Of a stretch of DNA of 64,000 bases, positions 33,181 through 44,762 are shown one piece after another (within the stretch, counting starts at the first letter, position 1; every line of letters starts with the position of its first letter). The DNA lies in contig NC_133156.1 of NCBI RefSeq assembly GCF_040802235.1, forward strand, positions 112,994,173 to 113,058,172. The letters are read 5' to 3'. The position numbers and the translations under genes are program-made. This DNA is from Manis javanica (lineage: Eukaryota > Chordata > Mammalia > Pholidota > Manidae). The notes under the pieces are model-generated. The model was not told the origin of the DNA, ran no database searches, and saw only the letters and a program-made list of their open reading frames with translations.

Positions 33181-34639
33181 TTAAAACTTGCAACTGGGTC
33201 TTACCCTCACCCTGAACAAGCCAGTCCCTAATAAGAGCTCTGGTCACATTATGCCCACTAACAGTCATAGCAAGGAAAAAAGCATTTACTCAGTAATGTT
33301 ACATTGAAGTTTGTCTGCAGGAACAGTGGGGCAATTTCTTTCAGAACTGTACAAAGGTCTTACCAACTTTGAGAATTTAGGGCAAGGGGCTGAGGACCTT
33401 TTTACTTTCCAGAAGACCCTTTGTATGGAACTGAGTGTCAGGCTCCATCCAGAACTGTCCACTCTTCCTTCATGAAAAGAATAGAGCTCAGCAACATGTT
33501 ATTAGAAATTTCATTATCAAGAGTAATGTTGGGCATAAACTAATCTAGCCTAAGATGAAGAATAAGCTAAAGGGAACCAGTATTACAATACTTAAGAATT
33601 GCCAATCTAGACAATTTGCTATTGTTTTAATAATAGTTTACTTTGAGACACTTAGTGTTCAATTCTAACGACTTTGTGAAGTGATACTAATATCCATACA
33701 TATATACACATGTGTATATACAATTTAATTTTTTGTGTACTTAATAGATTTAAAGCATTGGTGAAAAGAGTCATGTGACAGTTTGTGCGAGCTAAGGAGG
33801 AGATTAAGAGTCATGGTTCTGCAGTTCTATGTGAACAATGATTTGTGGTGGGATGACGGACAAAATGGACACATCAGAGGAGGGTGGAAATCCCTGGAAG
33901 CTTTGCTCATGGAAGAATTGCACTTTTTTAAAACATCACTTGGAAAGAACACATGATGACTTACAGTTATCCAGAGTCTCCCCATAACTCCTTTCCTTTG
34001 ACCTCTCCTCCTCCACTATGCAGTCCAGATAAAGCTAACTTCATTTGCTAAATATGTGCTCTGGGATATGCATGCTAATGTAATTTTGTCAGTGTCAGCA
34101 TATTTTTCTCATTTTAATTTCAGATTGATCTTCCTTACTGCAGAGGTTCATAAACTGGAATTTAAATTTCTTAGTACCCAGTCATGCTGTCAAACAGGTA
34201 AAAACTAAATTAAAAAAAATACACAAGGAGGTACTGTAATTAAGTATGCTCTAGGAAAATGCAGCAATCTTTTTGTGATAGCAAGAAAATACTTCCACAT
34301 TTATCTGGGTTTTCAACTACCATAATGAGCCTTCTAAAAACTGATTTGTAAATAGTGTCTCAAAAATCACCTTTTAAGATACTTCACAATCTGTACTATT
34401 TTAAATAAACAAAGGCTGTCTATTTAATTTTGATATAACACTTACAGCTAATGGGATATATTAGAAATTCCAATGGTAATGAACATCCACAAAAATTAAG
34501 ATCCCAACAATCATTAATATTCTCAAGTAGGCTAATTACTATGTACCAGAAGACACACCACAAATTGACTGAGGTCTTTGATTGGAAGAATGAAGTATCA
34601 ACATGGGCTTTTAATACTGTCAGGAGTTTTACTAAATAC
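33181..34639. other. Single-copy DNA
   Basis: No gene or repeat family recognised. Minus-strand donor-like GTAAGAC sites near 33200 and 33360 have weak acceptors only. Confidence 0.4.
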
Positions 34640-35065
34640 TAAAAATGTGAAGATTAATAAGATAACCTATCTCATGAAATTCAGAGTTTGAGGGGAAAAT
34701 AGACATGAACAAAGAACTACAGCAATGAGATAAATGGTGCAAGAGCACGAACAGGTGCTTTCAAATCATAGCATTTAGCCTTAACTGGTTATCTAGGAAG
34801 GCTCACTGAACTAATGATGGTATTTTAGTTAACAACTAAAGGATAAGACTTTTCCAGGCAAACAAGAAGCATAAAGGTGTTCAAGGTAGAAAGGTCAGCA
34901 TGTGCAAGAAAAAGTATGGCCCCTTTCGAGAACTCCAAGTACTTTATAATTCCAAGAGACTAGATCACGAAGGGTAGAGTATGTGAGCTAAGAAGTTTTA
35001 TCTGTCCTGTAGGTAATGGAGTGAGTATTTTAAGAGTTTTACATAAAAGTAAATACCATACTTGC
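34640..35065 (-). mobile_element. L2 LINE fragment
   Basis: 'GAAGGCTCACTGAACTAATG', 'TTCCAGGCAAACAAGAAGC' and 'TATCTGTCCTGTAGGTAATG' follow the reverse-complement order of the L2 middle region. Confidence 0.6.
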
Positions 35066-35107
35066 ATTAGCCAGGTATCTCCTGATATCATGTATGTATA
35101 TATATGT

Positions 35108-35141
35108 ATGAATAGATAGATAGATGATAGATGATGATGAT

Positions 35142-35186
<45 letters not shown>

Positions 35187-35214
35187 ATAGATAAATAGAT
35201 AGATATAGAGATAG
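35108..35214. repeat. (GATA)n microsatellite, about 105 bp
   Basis: Interrupted GATA/ATAG array with GATGAT and AAATAG variants. It adjoins an LTR-like sequence on its right. Confidence 0.95.
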
Positions 35215-35640
35215 AGAGAAATATAAAGAGATATAAGGAATTGACTTACATGATTATGAAGGCTGACAAATCCAGAGTTTTCAGGGTGGGCCAGTGGGCT
35301 GGAGACCCAGGAGAGTGAATGTTCCAGTTTGAGTCTGAAAGCTGACTGATGTAGAACCAGGAGGAGCTGATGTTGCAAATAAAGTTCAAAAGCAGTCAGC
35401 TGGAAAATTCTTCCTTGCTTCTGGGAGGCCAGTCTTTCTTTTCTAGTCAGGCTATCAACTGATTGGATGAGGCCCAACCACTTTATGGAGGGCAATCTGC
35501 ATTACTCAAAGTCCACCAATTTAAATGGTTTGTCCAAAAATACCTCACAGAAAAGCATTAAACAATGTTTGGCCAAATACCTGGGCAATCCATAGTCCAG
35601 CTAAGTTGATACATGAAATTAACCAATCACAATAGTGTAT
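35215..35640 (-). mobile_element. Old LTR-like element
   Basis: The minus strand starts TGTGATTGGTTAATTTCATG. The plus strand shows 'AAGGAATTGACTTACATGAT', 'GGGCTGGAGACCCAGGAGAG' and 'GATTGGATGAGGCCCAACCA'. These form a block seen in old mammalian ERV LTRs whose tail commonly abuts a GATA or TA microsatellite. The subfamily is not assigned. Confidence 0.6.
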
Positions 35641-36289
35641 CACAAATCAACGTGGAATGTGTTATAATACCATGTGAAATAGATCACCCAGCATATTTTA
35701 TTCATTTATTAAAGCTAGAGGTTAAAATATGTTTCTCTTTATTTGGGAAAATAGATGTAGACCATCTAAATCTAACATGGAATAGCTGGCCTGGCTTGGT
35801 GAAAAGAGGAAATTAGGCCTCTTTTTACCACATTAGAAACATGTTTTTTCCTGTCATGGCCATAACTTCATGGAATTACAATCTGAAAATATGTATGGAT
35901 TCTACAACCCTATTACAGAAGAAATAAATATCATACTCAATAGCTTTATAAGATGAGTGCTTGTGACTACCTCTGTGATCTAAGGTAGAAATCCCTTAAT
36001 GTTCAGAATAATATTTTTGACTATACAGAATCAATATTACATTTATTTTAATAAAGGTCAACTAATAATTTCTGACAAACTACACTAAATAAAATATAAA
36101 GATATAGCACTTTTTAGATTTTGTTTAAGAACTTTTACTTAGAATTTTTGATATTAAGATATTCTCAGTTGTTTTTAAAAGATCAGTTAACTTGTCTCAG
36201 AAATATGATCCTAATTATTGTGAATGAACCTAAAAGATTCTCTGACATAGAGTGAGAGGACAAGTACTGACATAAGACCTCATATGTAT
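35641..36289. other. Single-copy AT-rich DNA
   Basis: Nothing recognised. Confidence 0.4.
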
Positions 36290-36485
36290 GAACTCTTTTA
36301 ATACTCACAGCAAATTTAAATGCTAGCTATTATTGTGGTCTCTGTTTTACAGGTGATAAAATTAGAGCACAAAGAGGGTAAGTGACTTTCCCAAGGTTAT
36401 ACAGTACAAGCTGGAGCTAGGATTTGAGGCAGGCAGACTGCCACCATCTTCCATGCTCTTAGCTACACTGTTATACTGTATTCCC
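36290..36485 (-). repeat. MIR SINE
   Basis: Reverse-complement MIR: 'TCTGTTTTACAGGTGATAAA' (36342-36361), 'AGAGGGTAAGTGACTTTCCC' and the tRNA-like head ending 'TAGCTACACTGTTATACTGT'. Confidence 0.85.
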
Positions 36486-36547
36486 TTCTTGCTGATAAGA
36501 ACATATGAAAAAGTTAAAATAGCAAACTATGTGAGCAATATGTGGGC

Positions 36548-36583
36548 TTTTGGTTTGGTTTGGTTTGGTTTGGTTTGGTTTGG
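36548..36583. repeat. (TTTGG)7 pentanucleotide repeat
   Basis: Seven near-perfect TTTGG units. Confidence 0.95.
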
Positions 36584-37352
36584 AGGGAGAGGAGGGTGAG
36601 GATTGCAAACAGTGTTATATCTGTAGTGAAGTAACCCAAACTGGGAGTCAGATCATATTTGGCTATGTCTGCCAAATCTGTGGAGCCACAACAGAGGCTA
36701 AGAAAGTGGTGCTATTAGCTTGGCAGTCAAGATCTGACAGACTGAAGACCCCACCGTGGGTCTATATTGGCGAGCACTGAAAACCAGCGTGACAAGAGAG
36801 GTGGGTGCACATGGCATTAGACTGGCCAGATTACACAGCCAGGGTGATCAGAGCAGACAGTCGGCAAGAGCAATCAGGCTATAGACTAAATCAACTGTAT
36901 TAAGTTTAGATCTTTGATTCTAAGCCCTTTTAGATGATTTTCTGATCACAGGTGCTGATTATGATTTTTTTTAAAAAAACAAAACTATCTTTAATGAATT
37001 GAGCTCCTGACTAGGGAAAAGACAAGTATGCTTTAATCACCACATAATGATTTTAGGACATACAGATCATTTTTTTCTTTGTAGAATGAAAAAAAGACTG
37101 CAAACAACTTAAGCTGAATTATTTCACTGGTGTGATAATTCCTGCTGCCTGGACCCTGAAATCTATCCTAATTCATTTCCTTTCAAATAACTGATTTTTC
37201 AAGACTCTGCTTTCTGATCTGGCAGCCAACTAGTATTTCTTTTTAATCATGATTGATTCAATTTTGTTACTTGCCACCAGAAGCCAACAACCAATACAAT
37301 ACCCCAAACCTTAGGTGAGAGATTTATCCTTCATTTTCTATCAAAATCTTAC
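36584..37352. other. Single-copy DNA
   Basis: Contains a moderately GC-richer piece (36590-36880) with no recognised identity. Confidence 0.35.
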
Positions 37353-37417
37353 CTTCATTTGTAACCCAAGGTCAGTCTTACTTTGACTTCCATTTATCTC
37401 TCTCAGTTTGGAACCCA
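37353..37417 (-). other. Weak coding-exon candidate
   Basis: The minus strand has AAG followed by GTAAGA as donor and an acceptor-like TTTATTCCTGAG. The 65 bp between are open in one frame, starting with two bases of a split codon and giving GSKLREINGSQSKTDLGLQ before the donor in phase 0. That is the phase the 11385-11483 exon would need. The acceptor is a weak GAG with little pyrimidine tract, so this may be chance. Confidence 0.2.
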
Positions 37418-37929
37418 CTCAGGAATAAATCTAATACATAAACGCACATGTGCATATTAATATTATTCTGTAAAGTGTAGTGATCCAAAATAGTAGTACT
37501 CTTTCCCCAGTGATATTCCCATTTCCCCAACTCTATCATACAGAATGGTGCTGAGTAAAATGATAAGCATTCAACAAGTCCATATTGAATTTAATCATCA
37601 GTATCAAATATTATATTATTATAATAATCTATAATTTACTCTATATAAACATTTTCATCATAATGGGAGTCTTATTTTGTAGTTCACTGCAAGTTTCTTT
37701 AGCAGGGGTCTGGGTATTTGTTGTTCAGCAAGATAAGAGCACTCTCAATCTAGGTAACACATTATGGCATTAAATTCAACCTTATTTTAAAATGCATAGA
37801 TTTTCTTTATAGCTTAAACCACAGAAAAAAATTTTGGACACATTCTATCTTTCACGTTCTCCAGTCCAATCCCTACTACTGAATGCTGAGATACAGTAAC
37901 ACTTCAGTTATTTTAAGATTATTTATCTT
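37418..37929. other. Single-copy AT-rich DNA
   Basis: Nothing recognised. Confidence 0.35.
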
Positions 37930-38100
37930 GCAACCCAGCCTAAGATCAGCAGAGTTCCAAACAGGAGCCACAAACTATGTAACAGAATCTCAAGCAAGTT
38001 CGTTATTTTCTTTGAATTTCAATTTCCTCAGCTGTAAAATGAAAATGAATAATAATTTCAATCTTGCAGCATTGTATTAAGGACTAATTAAGACAAAGTT
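37930..38100 (+). repeat. MIR fragment
   Basis: 'TCAATTTCCTCAGCTGTAAA' (38019-38038) is the MIR core 'tcagtttcctcatctgtaaa', followed by 'TTAAGGACTAATTAAGAC'. Confidence 0.7.
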
Positions 38101-38259
38101 GCTAAAAAAATTGTTGCAGATGCTGACACAAACATCAATAAATTTAAAAGTCAGGTTGAGATAAAATAAATGGCAATAGAAATTACTAACAGAAGAGCTT
38201 TTCAGATTTGGCTCAAAAAAAAAGTTGTACTCATTTTTTTGTACATAGAGCTTACATAC

Positions 38260-38448
38260 CTGGTTGTCTAGTTTCCATTCCATAGCAGATGAGGCAAATT
38301 AAAACACTGGTAGGGGAAGCTCCACGCAGCCATTACCGTGAATGGCAAACAGAGACTCATCTGTAAGTATTTGTTACTGCTGCCATCGTCAGAAGCAAGG
38401 AAACTGAGAGCAGAAAACATTTCCACATTTCCAGCTACCTTGTTGAAA
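38260..38448 (-). other. Exon-like segment, not clearly coding
   Basis: The minus strand shows a good acceptor (TATGTGCTTCCTCAG) and a strong donor (ACCAG followed by GTATGT) 189 bp apart. The best frame runs about 60 codons and meets a TAG 11 bases before the donor, so as an internal coding exon it fails. It could be a noncoding or terminal exon. Confidence 0.2.
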
Positions 38449-38589
38449 CTGAGGAAGCACATATAAAAACTATTTTAAAAGAAATAACTTATTAAAAGAA
38501 ATGGACCCAAAAAGAAGGTATCATGCAAATAAAGACCTGCACATTTATATAGATTTGAGAGTCCAGAATATTACCACACAACAGAAGTA

Positions 38590-38745
38590 TAAAAGCAATG
38601 GGTCTAGGTTTTGTTTCAAATCATAGATCTACACCTTATAAGCTGTGTCTCTGATTTATTATCTCTGTAACCTCAGTGGTCCCAGCTATAAAAAAAAAAA
38701 AAAAACAGTGACTCCTTTGCAAGGTTGTATTTAAAGATAAATAAA
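38590..38745 (+). repeat. MIR fragment
   Basis: 'GCTGTGTCTCTGATTTATTATC' to 'GTAACCTCAGTGGTCCCAGC' with an internal 16-bp A-run and 'GCAAGGTTGTATTTAAAGAT' follow the MIR order. Confidence 0.6.
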
Positions 38746-38822
38746 TACACACACACACACACGCACACTCACACTCATATATATATATATATATATACAC
38801 ACACATACATACACACACACAC
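38746..38822. repeat. Compound (AC)n(AT)n(AC)n microsatellite
   Basis: AC repeats, then about ten AT units (38777-38797), then AC again. Confidence 0.95.
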
Positions 38823-38944
38823 AAGCATACGTGCCTGACATATAACTATATTAAATACAGTTTGCACAAGGATGTAAAGAGGTGGATAATACAATTTAAA
38901 AAGATTGTTTTCATTTAAAAATTCTTGTTTTTCAAATTTTGCTT

Positions 38945-39125
38945 TAAAAAAAGGAGGCTCATGGAGAACATAGTCAATTGGTCTGTCACATCTTTCTGTG
39001 TTGACAGAGTAACTAACTGCATCAGTTAGAATGAGGACTTAATGTAACTGCTGAATCACTGTGTTATATACCTGAAACCAAGATAATATTGTATCAACCA
39101 AACTTCAATAAAAAAAAGAAAAAGA
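38945..39125 (+). mobile_element. L1 3' end
   Basis: 'GCTGAATCACTGTGTTATAT', 'ACCTGAAACCAAGATAATAT' and 'CAACCAAACTTCAATAAAAA' form an L1 3' terminus and A tail of the type widespread in Laurasiatheria. 5'-truncated. Confidence 0.8.
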
Positions 39126-39229
39126 AAAAAGAAGACTCAATTATTTGGAAACGTTACTAAGATAGAATTCTTCATTCTTTGACAATGCCAGATAAATAAA
39201 GCATTACTACCTATGAATCATAAATGCAT

Positions 39230-39735
39230 ACATCATTTTTACAAGTATCATAAACACAATTTAAAGACAAATGAGAAAGTGGAAAAAATATATTTACAAC
39301 ATATATTACAAGGGATTAATAACCTTAATGTGTAAAAATCTCCTAAAAATTAATGAGAAAAAGTTGGACCAAAGTCATGAACAAGTAATTTTAAAAGAAG
39401 AATTACCACTGGACTATGTATTTTTTTAAGTGCTAAAAATATTTTTATTAAAAAATTTATTTTTTAAGTGCAAAAATATTTTTACCTATAACCTTAACAA
39501 ATATTTTCTAAATGGTAATGATTAGAATGTGGGGAATCAAGCACCTTTACACACAAGGGAGAATAGAAACTGGCAGTCAGCCTGGAAGGCAAGTTGGTGA
39601 TTTTTATCAACAGGCTCAAAATGCTGTTTACTCTCTCATCCAGGAATACTAGTGAATGTACACCAGGATTAGTAATAGAGAATATTAATTTCTTTGAGAT
39701 ATTGGAAAATCTTAAGGTTTTTTTCAATTACTAGG
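39230..39735 (+). mobile_element. Old L1M/HAL1 fragments
   Basis: 39230-39415 carries the ORF2 C-terminal block 'GTGGAAAAAATATATTTACA' and 'TTAATAACCTTAATGTGTAA'. 39500-39735 carries 'GGAAGGCAAGTTGGTGATTT' and neighbours from the next part of L1. A low-complexity A/T stretch (39416-39490) separates them. Confidence 0.7.
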
Positions 39736-40209
39736 GAAATGATTAAGTAAATTATGAATTATGTTCCATTCATAACATATATATATATTAACTTATGCAA
39801 TCCTATAAAGTACATGTATTGTACATAAAAATGTACGAATTGTACAAATGTATTGTACATTGTAAAGTACATAAAAATATCACATTATAATATTAGGGGA
39901 AAAGGGAAAAAACTACATATTGAATATTGTACACTGCAATAATAGTGTATATTTTTAAAAACTATATACAGAAGTAAAAGTTCAGGCGAAAATGATATAA
40001 ACAAAATAAACAATTGGAATGATTACAGGTGATTCTCAGTTCCTTCTTTTTTGTTTCTTTTGATTTTCTGGGTTTTTTTTTTTTTTTTACTTCACCATGG
40101 ATTGCTTTTGCAATAAGATAATAGAAATGAATGCACATTGATTTTTATAGGACCTGAATATAAACAATACCATTTTAAGTATAACATATATCTTCAATAA
40201 TCTACACTT
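39736..40209. other. AT-rich DNA with short internal repeats
   Basis: GTATTGTACAT and AAAGTACAT motifs recur at 39815-39890. A T-run lies at 40071-40089. No gene. Confidence 0.45.
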
Positions 40210-40405
40210 ACATAAGATGAAATTTGTAATACTTTTTCATGCAATGTTGTTTTAAGCCTCTGTGACATATCAATTATCATCCCAATTTTAAGGATGAAGA
40301 AACAAAGCTACTTTAATGAAGTCATACCCCTGATAAGTGCCACATCTTAAATGCAGTTCCTCTGAGTGTAAGGTCACAGCCCTTTCCACTGCACAGAGAG
40401 CTGCC
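40210..40405 (-). repeat. MIR SINE
   Basis: 'CCCAATTTTAAGGATGAAGA' (40281-40300) and 'GTAAGGTCACAGCCCTTTCC' (40369-40388) are reverse-complement MIR landmarks. Confidence 0.65.
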
Positions 40406-42029
40406 TCCCACTTAATCCTTGCATGGCAGTAAAAGAAGCCAACTGTGCATTAAAATATAGTATCTTTAGTACTTTTATTCCAGATGCTTGTAGGAGCAAG
40501 CCAGCATATCATTATTTTTCATTTCATTGAGTTTTTTTAATGACAAATTTTGACTGCCAACTCTTCTTGGAGTGGAGAGTTCAAATTAAAATGTCAGTTT
40601 TGATTCAGTGAAGATGCTTTACTTTCAAACTATTTAAGAAAAATATTTTCATTAAAATAAAGATGATTGTATGTTAGAGTATATAAATGTCATGACAAGT
40701 TCCACCATTTAGTAAAAGATTGCAGGCCCTATTAGACAAATCTTGAAACTTTTTAATGCAGGAAAACATTCATCTCATTAAAAACATACATGTGCATATT
40801 TACATAAACATTTAAAACCTATGCAAAAGTTCAAGATCCTTATAGTGTAGTTTGTCAGTGTCTGTGACAATCCAATCTGTTGACAGTCTCCAACAATTAT
40901 TGACAATGATAGTATCCATTAGACTTCTGTACACTAATATAGCTTCCACTGATGAATTGCTATGTATTTGCTAAGCCTCATTTCTTTCCATATATACATG
41001 TTAACTCCTTTGTAGTCCTTTTCCTTTACAGGAGATCAATGGAGACTTTTGAGGGTCACTTTAGTCTAGATTGACAGCCTCCAGACAAAACAAAATTTCC
41101 ACATATCTGTCATTACTCAGAACAACCTCACAATTCATGATACCTTGACCACGCTACCCCACATAGTTTAGCATTTCACAAATAACCTATTAGAACTGGA
41201 TCTCATAGGCAGTTTGCATTTCATTTTAATTCACCCATAGCTGGGTACAAATGTTTTCAACCATGGTGCAAAAACCACTCCTGGTTTCAGAGAAAAGGCT
41301 TTTACACAAACTTCATTTCACCTCTCCTTCTTTCTCTCTTCCAAGAACTAGCTGATCCCCGCCCCGCTCTCTCTCAGCAGCATCTTTCTTTGCCTTCACT
41401 CTTCCCTGAAATTTTCAGTAAGGATAAGAAGGAAAGGGCTTCTTCAGGCCTTCCTCTCCTGAGGATTCCTGAGTACTCTTCCCAGATTACAGGAAGCTGA
41501 ATCAGAGATAGATATAAGTTGATATTGAAGTCCTAACATTTTGTTACTTTTTCTGCTCTCTTCACCTTTCTTCTTAGCCTTCATCTTTATTTTTATGCTT
41601 CACACAAATACCACCAGCTCTCCTTGAGATCTCCCTGATAGATCTTTTCCTAAAGGAAATTGAAGGAGATCTTCCAATGACATACTCTGGATCATCACAA
41701 TCTCAGTTGCTTGTTTGTTTTTCATACTCTGGGCCACTCCAAGACCCCTCCTCAGCCATGCACATGCCTTAGCAAGGGTATTGTGTATGTCTTACTTATA
41801 AGTCATCTTACTGCACATGTAAAGTAATGCAAAAAACACAGTTACAAATATTTTCTCTTTGATTCAAATCGCTAAAATACTTTAAAACAGGTACTCAATG
41901 CAATTTAACCAGGTTTCTTTAATCACTGGGTTTAGGCATGATAAATCATGATTGGACAGCTCAATTAGAAAGCAAAGAGGCTTTTGGTAATATCTAATTT
42001 CAGAAGGGCTCTCTTTGTCAATCCAAAAT
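40406..42029. other. Single-copy DNA
   Basis: No gene or repeat family recognised. Confidence 0.4.
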
Positions 42030-42360
42030 TCAAGTAACAATTATTTATAGAGTACTTAGATTCTAGCACTATTCCAAATGCATTGAGTATTACAATAGAA
42101 AAATAAGACAAATTCATTGAGAACTCTGGAGAAGCATACACAAAAAATTCAGAGGACAATGCAAAAAGATAGTGTAGAATTAAAAAGCAGTCACCAAGGT
42201 AAAAGCCAGAAGTACTAAAAAAATTCTCTTAAGTGAAATATTAGTAAGAGAAGTTTTGTGGAGAACATAGAAGTCCAAATGGGCCATGTGAATGAGAAAT
42301 ATTTCAGAAAAAAACAAGAGAAAGGGAACAGAGCTGGAAATAAGCCACCAAGTGAGGAAA
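42030..42360 (-). mobile_element. L2 LINE fragment
   Basis: 'TTATTTATAGAGTACTTAGA' (42042-42061) and the following blocks read as a decayed L2 3' end in reverse complement. Confidence 0.6.
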
Positions 42361-42424
42361 CTAAACCTGTAAGAAGTAGATGAGTGGATTCACATATCTT
42401 TCACACACATCCCTCACTATGGGA

Positions 42425-42796
42425 AATTCAAAATGGCCATAAATTCTTCCCTTTTTATCAACCTCTAGAAGCTCTCTCTCTCCCCTCTAAATCAGGGTTG
42501 TGATAGTGATTTCCATTGGACTATGGGACTTTGTACTTTGGTGCTTGCCTTCTGCTGCCTTTGGTATATGCTCAGGCCACCATGGATGGGAAACGCCCAA
42601 GCTAGCCTGCAGGAGGGTGAAAGTCCCCAAGGACAAGTGTGGTGACATTGACAACTGGACAGCCCCCAAGCTGAAGCCTGCCAACGGCCAGGAATGTAAG
42701 GGGAACCAACCCGACAGCTGACATGGACATGAGGAGACCCAGCAGAGAGCGGTGGAGCCAGGCCACAGAGCCCCTGCGCATCCACAGACTGCGCAC
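42425..42796 (+). mobile_element. MLT1-type LTR (ERVL-MaLR)
   Basis: The order 'ACTATGGGACTTTGTACTTT', 'GCTTGCCTTCTGCTGCC' and 'CAAGCTAGCCTGCAGGAGGG' (42599-42618) is the MLT1 LTR middle and end. Open frames here (42500-42721) are LTR sequence, not a gene. A long CA repeat directly follows. Confidence 0.75.
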
Positions 42797-42798
42797 GT

Positions 42799-42849
<51 letters not shown>
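42797..42849. repeat. (AC)n microsatellite, about 25 units
   Basis: Uninterrupted AC from 42800 to 42848. Cysteine-valine or threonine-histidine open frames here are artefacts of the repeat. Confidence 0.95.
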
Positions 42850-42850
<1 letters not shown>

Positions 42851-43024
42851 GCTTCTTATTTCTTCCTTCAAAATTACTATCACACAGTTAACCAAACAAG
42901 TCTCCAAACTGATCACTCAGCTTTTGGCTTTTCCCTCCAAGATATTTAACCACTGCTATTAGATTAACTTTTCAAAAAAAACACAGTTTTGATTTTCTCA
43001 TTCTGATTGAAATCTCCTAATAAG

Positions 43025-43165
43025 TCTTCATTCATTCATTTAACTCCTATTTACCAACCATCTGCTAGGTGCCAGCCACTAGTTTAGATGGAGGAAATAC
43101 AGTCTTAAAAATATCGTATAAAGTCCCTGCTCATCAAGCTTATCATTTTCTACCATAAATGCTCT
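43025..43165 (-). mobile_element. L2 3' end fragment
   Basis: 'TCATTCATTCATTTAACTCC', 'CATCTGCTAGGTGCCAGCCA' and 'AAGTCCCTGCTCATCAAGCT' are reverse-complement L2 terminus. Confidence 0.75.
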
Positions 43166-43632
43166 CCAGTCTGGCCAATGAACAAACTTTTTACTCTGAA
43201 AAACAGCAAGTAAGAGAAAGATTCATGTACTCTTTCCCTTTCCTATGTAAACTGTGCCACTTCTTAAGCAACTAGTAGATGAGAGGAAATGTCTCTTTAC
43301 ATAAGAATTCCAGCAAATAAATGAAGAGAGGAGAGACTATCATCATTTTGCAATTTCTATTAAATTAAGGGCTCTAGTAGTTGATCATCAGTGGTTACTA
43401 ACAGTTCAATAAGAAAGGCACACGTCACTACCTAAAAATTAGTCGCAAAAACCAGAACCCAAATCTTACCAAACTTCTAGATCAAACTACTTATAGATGA
43501 CTAGAGAATATGTGGAATGATATAGGAATGCAATCAGTAAAATGCAGGGGGAAGGAAGCTCTAGGACAACCTAGTTTCTTGAACAAGAGAGAGAGAAAAA
43601 AAAGAGAGAAGTAGAGAGGGAACATATAGATT

Positions 43633-43652
43633 AAAAGAGCCTTAACACCCCA
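43633..43652. repeat. Target-site duplication of retroposon, left copy
   Basis: AAAAGAGCCTTAACACCCCA recurs at 44341-44360 with one difference (G for C at the sixteenth base). It begins at a TT/AAAA sequence, the L1 endonuclease preference. Confidence 0.9.
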
Positions 43653-44340
43653 GAAGATGACTGGTTAGCCAGAGACGGGTAAGATTCCTCAAGGGAGGAA
43701 CAACCTAAGACAGGCACAGTCGCAGGGGGGCCATCAGGTGAGAATTTGGGGATCAACAGAGGTGAGGCTCAGAACCTCACCCCCCCCCTGCTTTGAGAGA
43801 AATCTTCTGCATCCGTGGATGTCTTGCTGCCCTTGTCTAGCCTGGATTAATACTTAGTCCACAGGCACACACCTGATCATCTGATCATCTACATTTGCCC
43901 TCTTACAGCACTAAACTATGTTTTCTACCTTTATCTTGCATCTACCTACCACTTAAGCATTTTATTAAAAATAAAAATAATAATAATAATAGGAGAAATG
44001 TGGGATCCACATATAAATCAAGTACAAAAATCAAACGAATATTCATATTTGACCTGATTGTTTATAGGTCATAATGCATGATCAAAACCGAAAGTTTCTG
44101 TGATGAATGCCCTTGTACTGTTCACCATGTAAGAATTTATTCACTATGTAAGAATTCGTTCACCATGTAAGAACTTGTTCGTTATGCTTCAGAAGATTGG
44201 AGACTGACGAGAATTAGGCTTGAGATGGATTAATGATTGTACATTGAGCGTTGACCCCCCTATACTGAATTTTATTGTTGTTAACAACCATTTGATCAAT
44301 AAATATGAGAGATGCCCTCTCAAAAAAAAAAAAAAAAAAA
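43653..44340 (+). mobile_element. Young non-coding retroposon, 688 bp, poly(A), full TSD
   Basis: A complete insertion bounded by target duplications, with an AATAAA signal at 44298-44303 and an A-run from 44322. It has no L1 ORF homology, no recognisable tRNA, 7SL or 5S head and no long frame. Internal marks are an (AAT)n run (43971-43991), a triple 19-bp tandem repeat (44121-44177) and 'TGTTGTTAACAACCATTTGA' close to the 3' end. Target site and tail show it was moved by L1 machinery. It may be a lineage-specific family, a solo LTR or a retrocopy of a long noncoding RNA. I recall similar text from pangolin DNA but cannot confirm it. Confidence 0.85.
44121..44187. repeat. 19-bp tandem repeat inside retroposon
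   Basis: Three full units (44121, 44140, 44159) of TTCACCATGTAAGAATTTA with few changes, and a partial fourth (TTCGTTATGC at 44178). Confidence 0.95.
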
Positions 44341-44519
44341 AAAAGAGCCTTAACAGCCCACCATAATGTGTGGGCTTTGTCAAAATCCTGATTCAGACAT
44401 CCTGTAAAAACACTGTACACATACACACTCCCATTCATGAAACCGTAAAAATTAGAAGACAACTGGTTATTTCATAATATCAAAAAATTATTGTTTTTTA
44501 AGTGTTATAATATCATGTG

Positions 44520-44762
44520 GCACTCTTACATACTTACCTAAGAGATAGATACTGAAATGTTACAAATGATATTTTGTAATGTCCAAAATTTGCTGCGAAA
44601 TAATGTAGAAGTTGAGAAGGGTGATCGGGACACAAATGAAACAAGGCTGACCATGAGTTCACAACTGTTGAATTTGGGTGATGGGTGTGTGGTGTTCACT
44701 ACACTGTTCTACCTACTTTTATATATTTTTTAAACTTTCCATAATAAAAAATAAAAACTATC
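44520..44762 (+). mobile_element. Old L1M 3' end
   Basis: 'GGTGATGGGTGTGTGGTGTT' (44676-44695) and 'TTTAAACTTTCCATAATAAA' (44729-44748) close an L1M 3'UTR. Confidence 0.8.

Noticed and set aside
42487-42916. Overlapping frames with poly Cys-Val or Thr-His runs
   Set aside because: They are translations of the AC microsatellite and the adjoining MLT1-type LTR.
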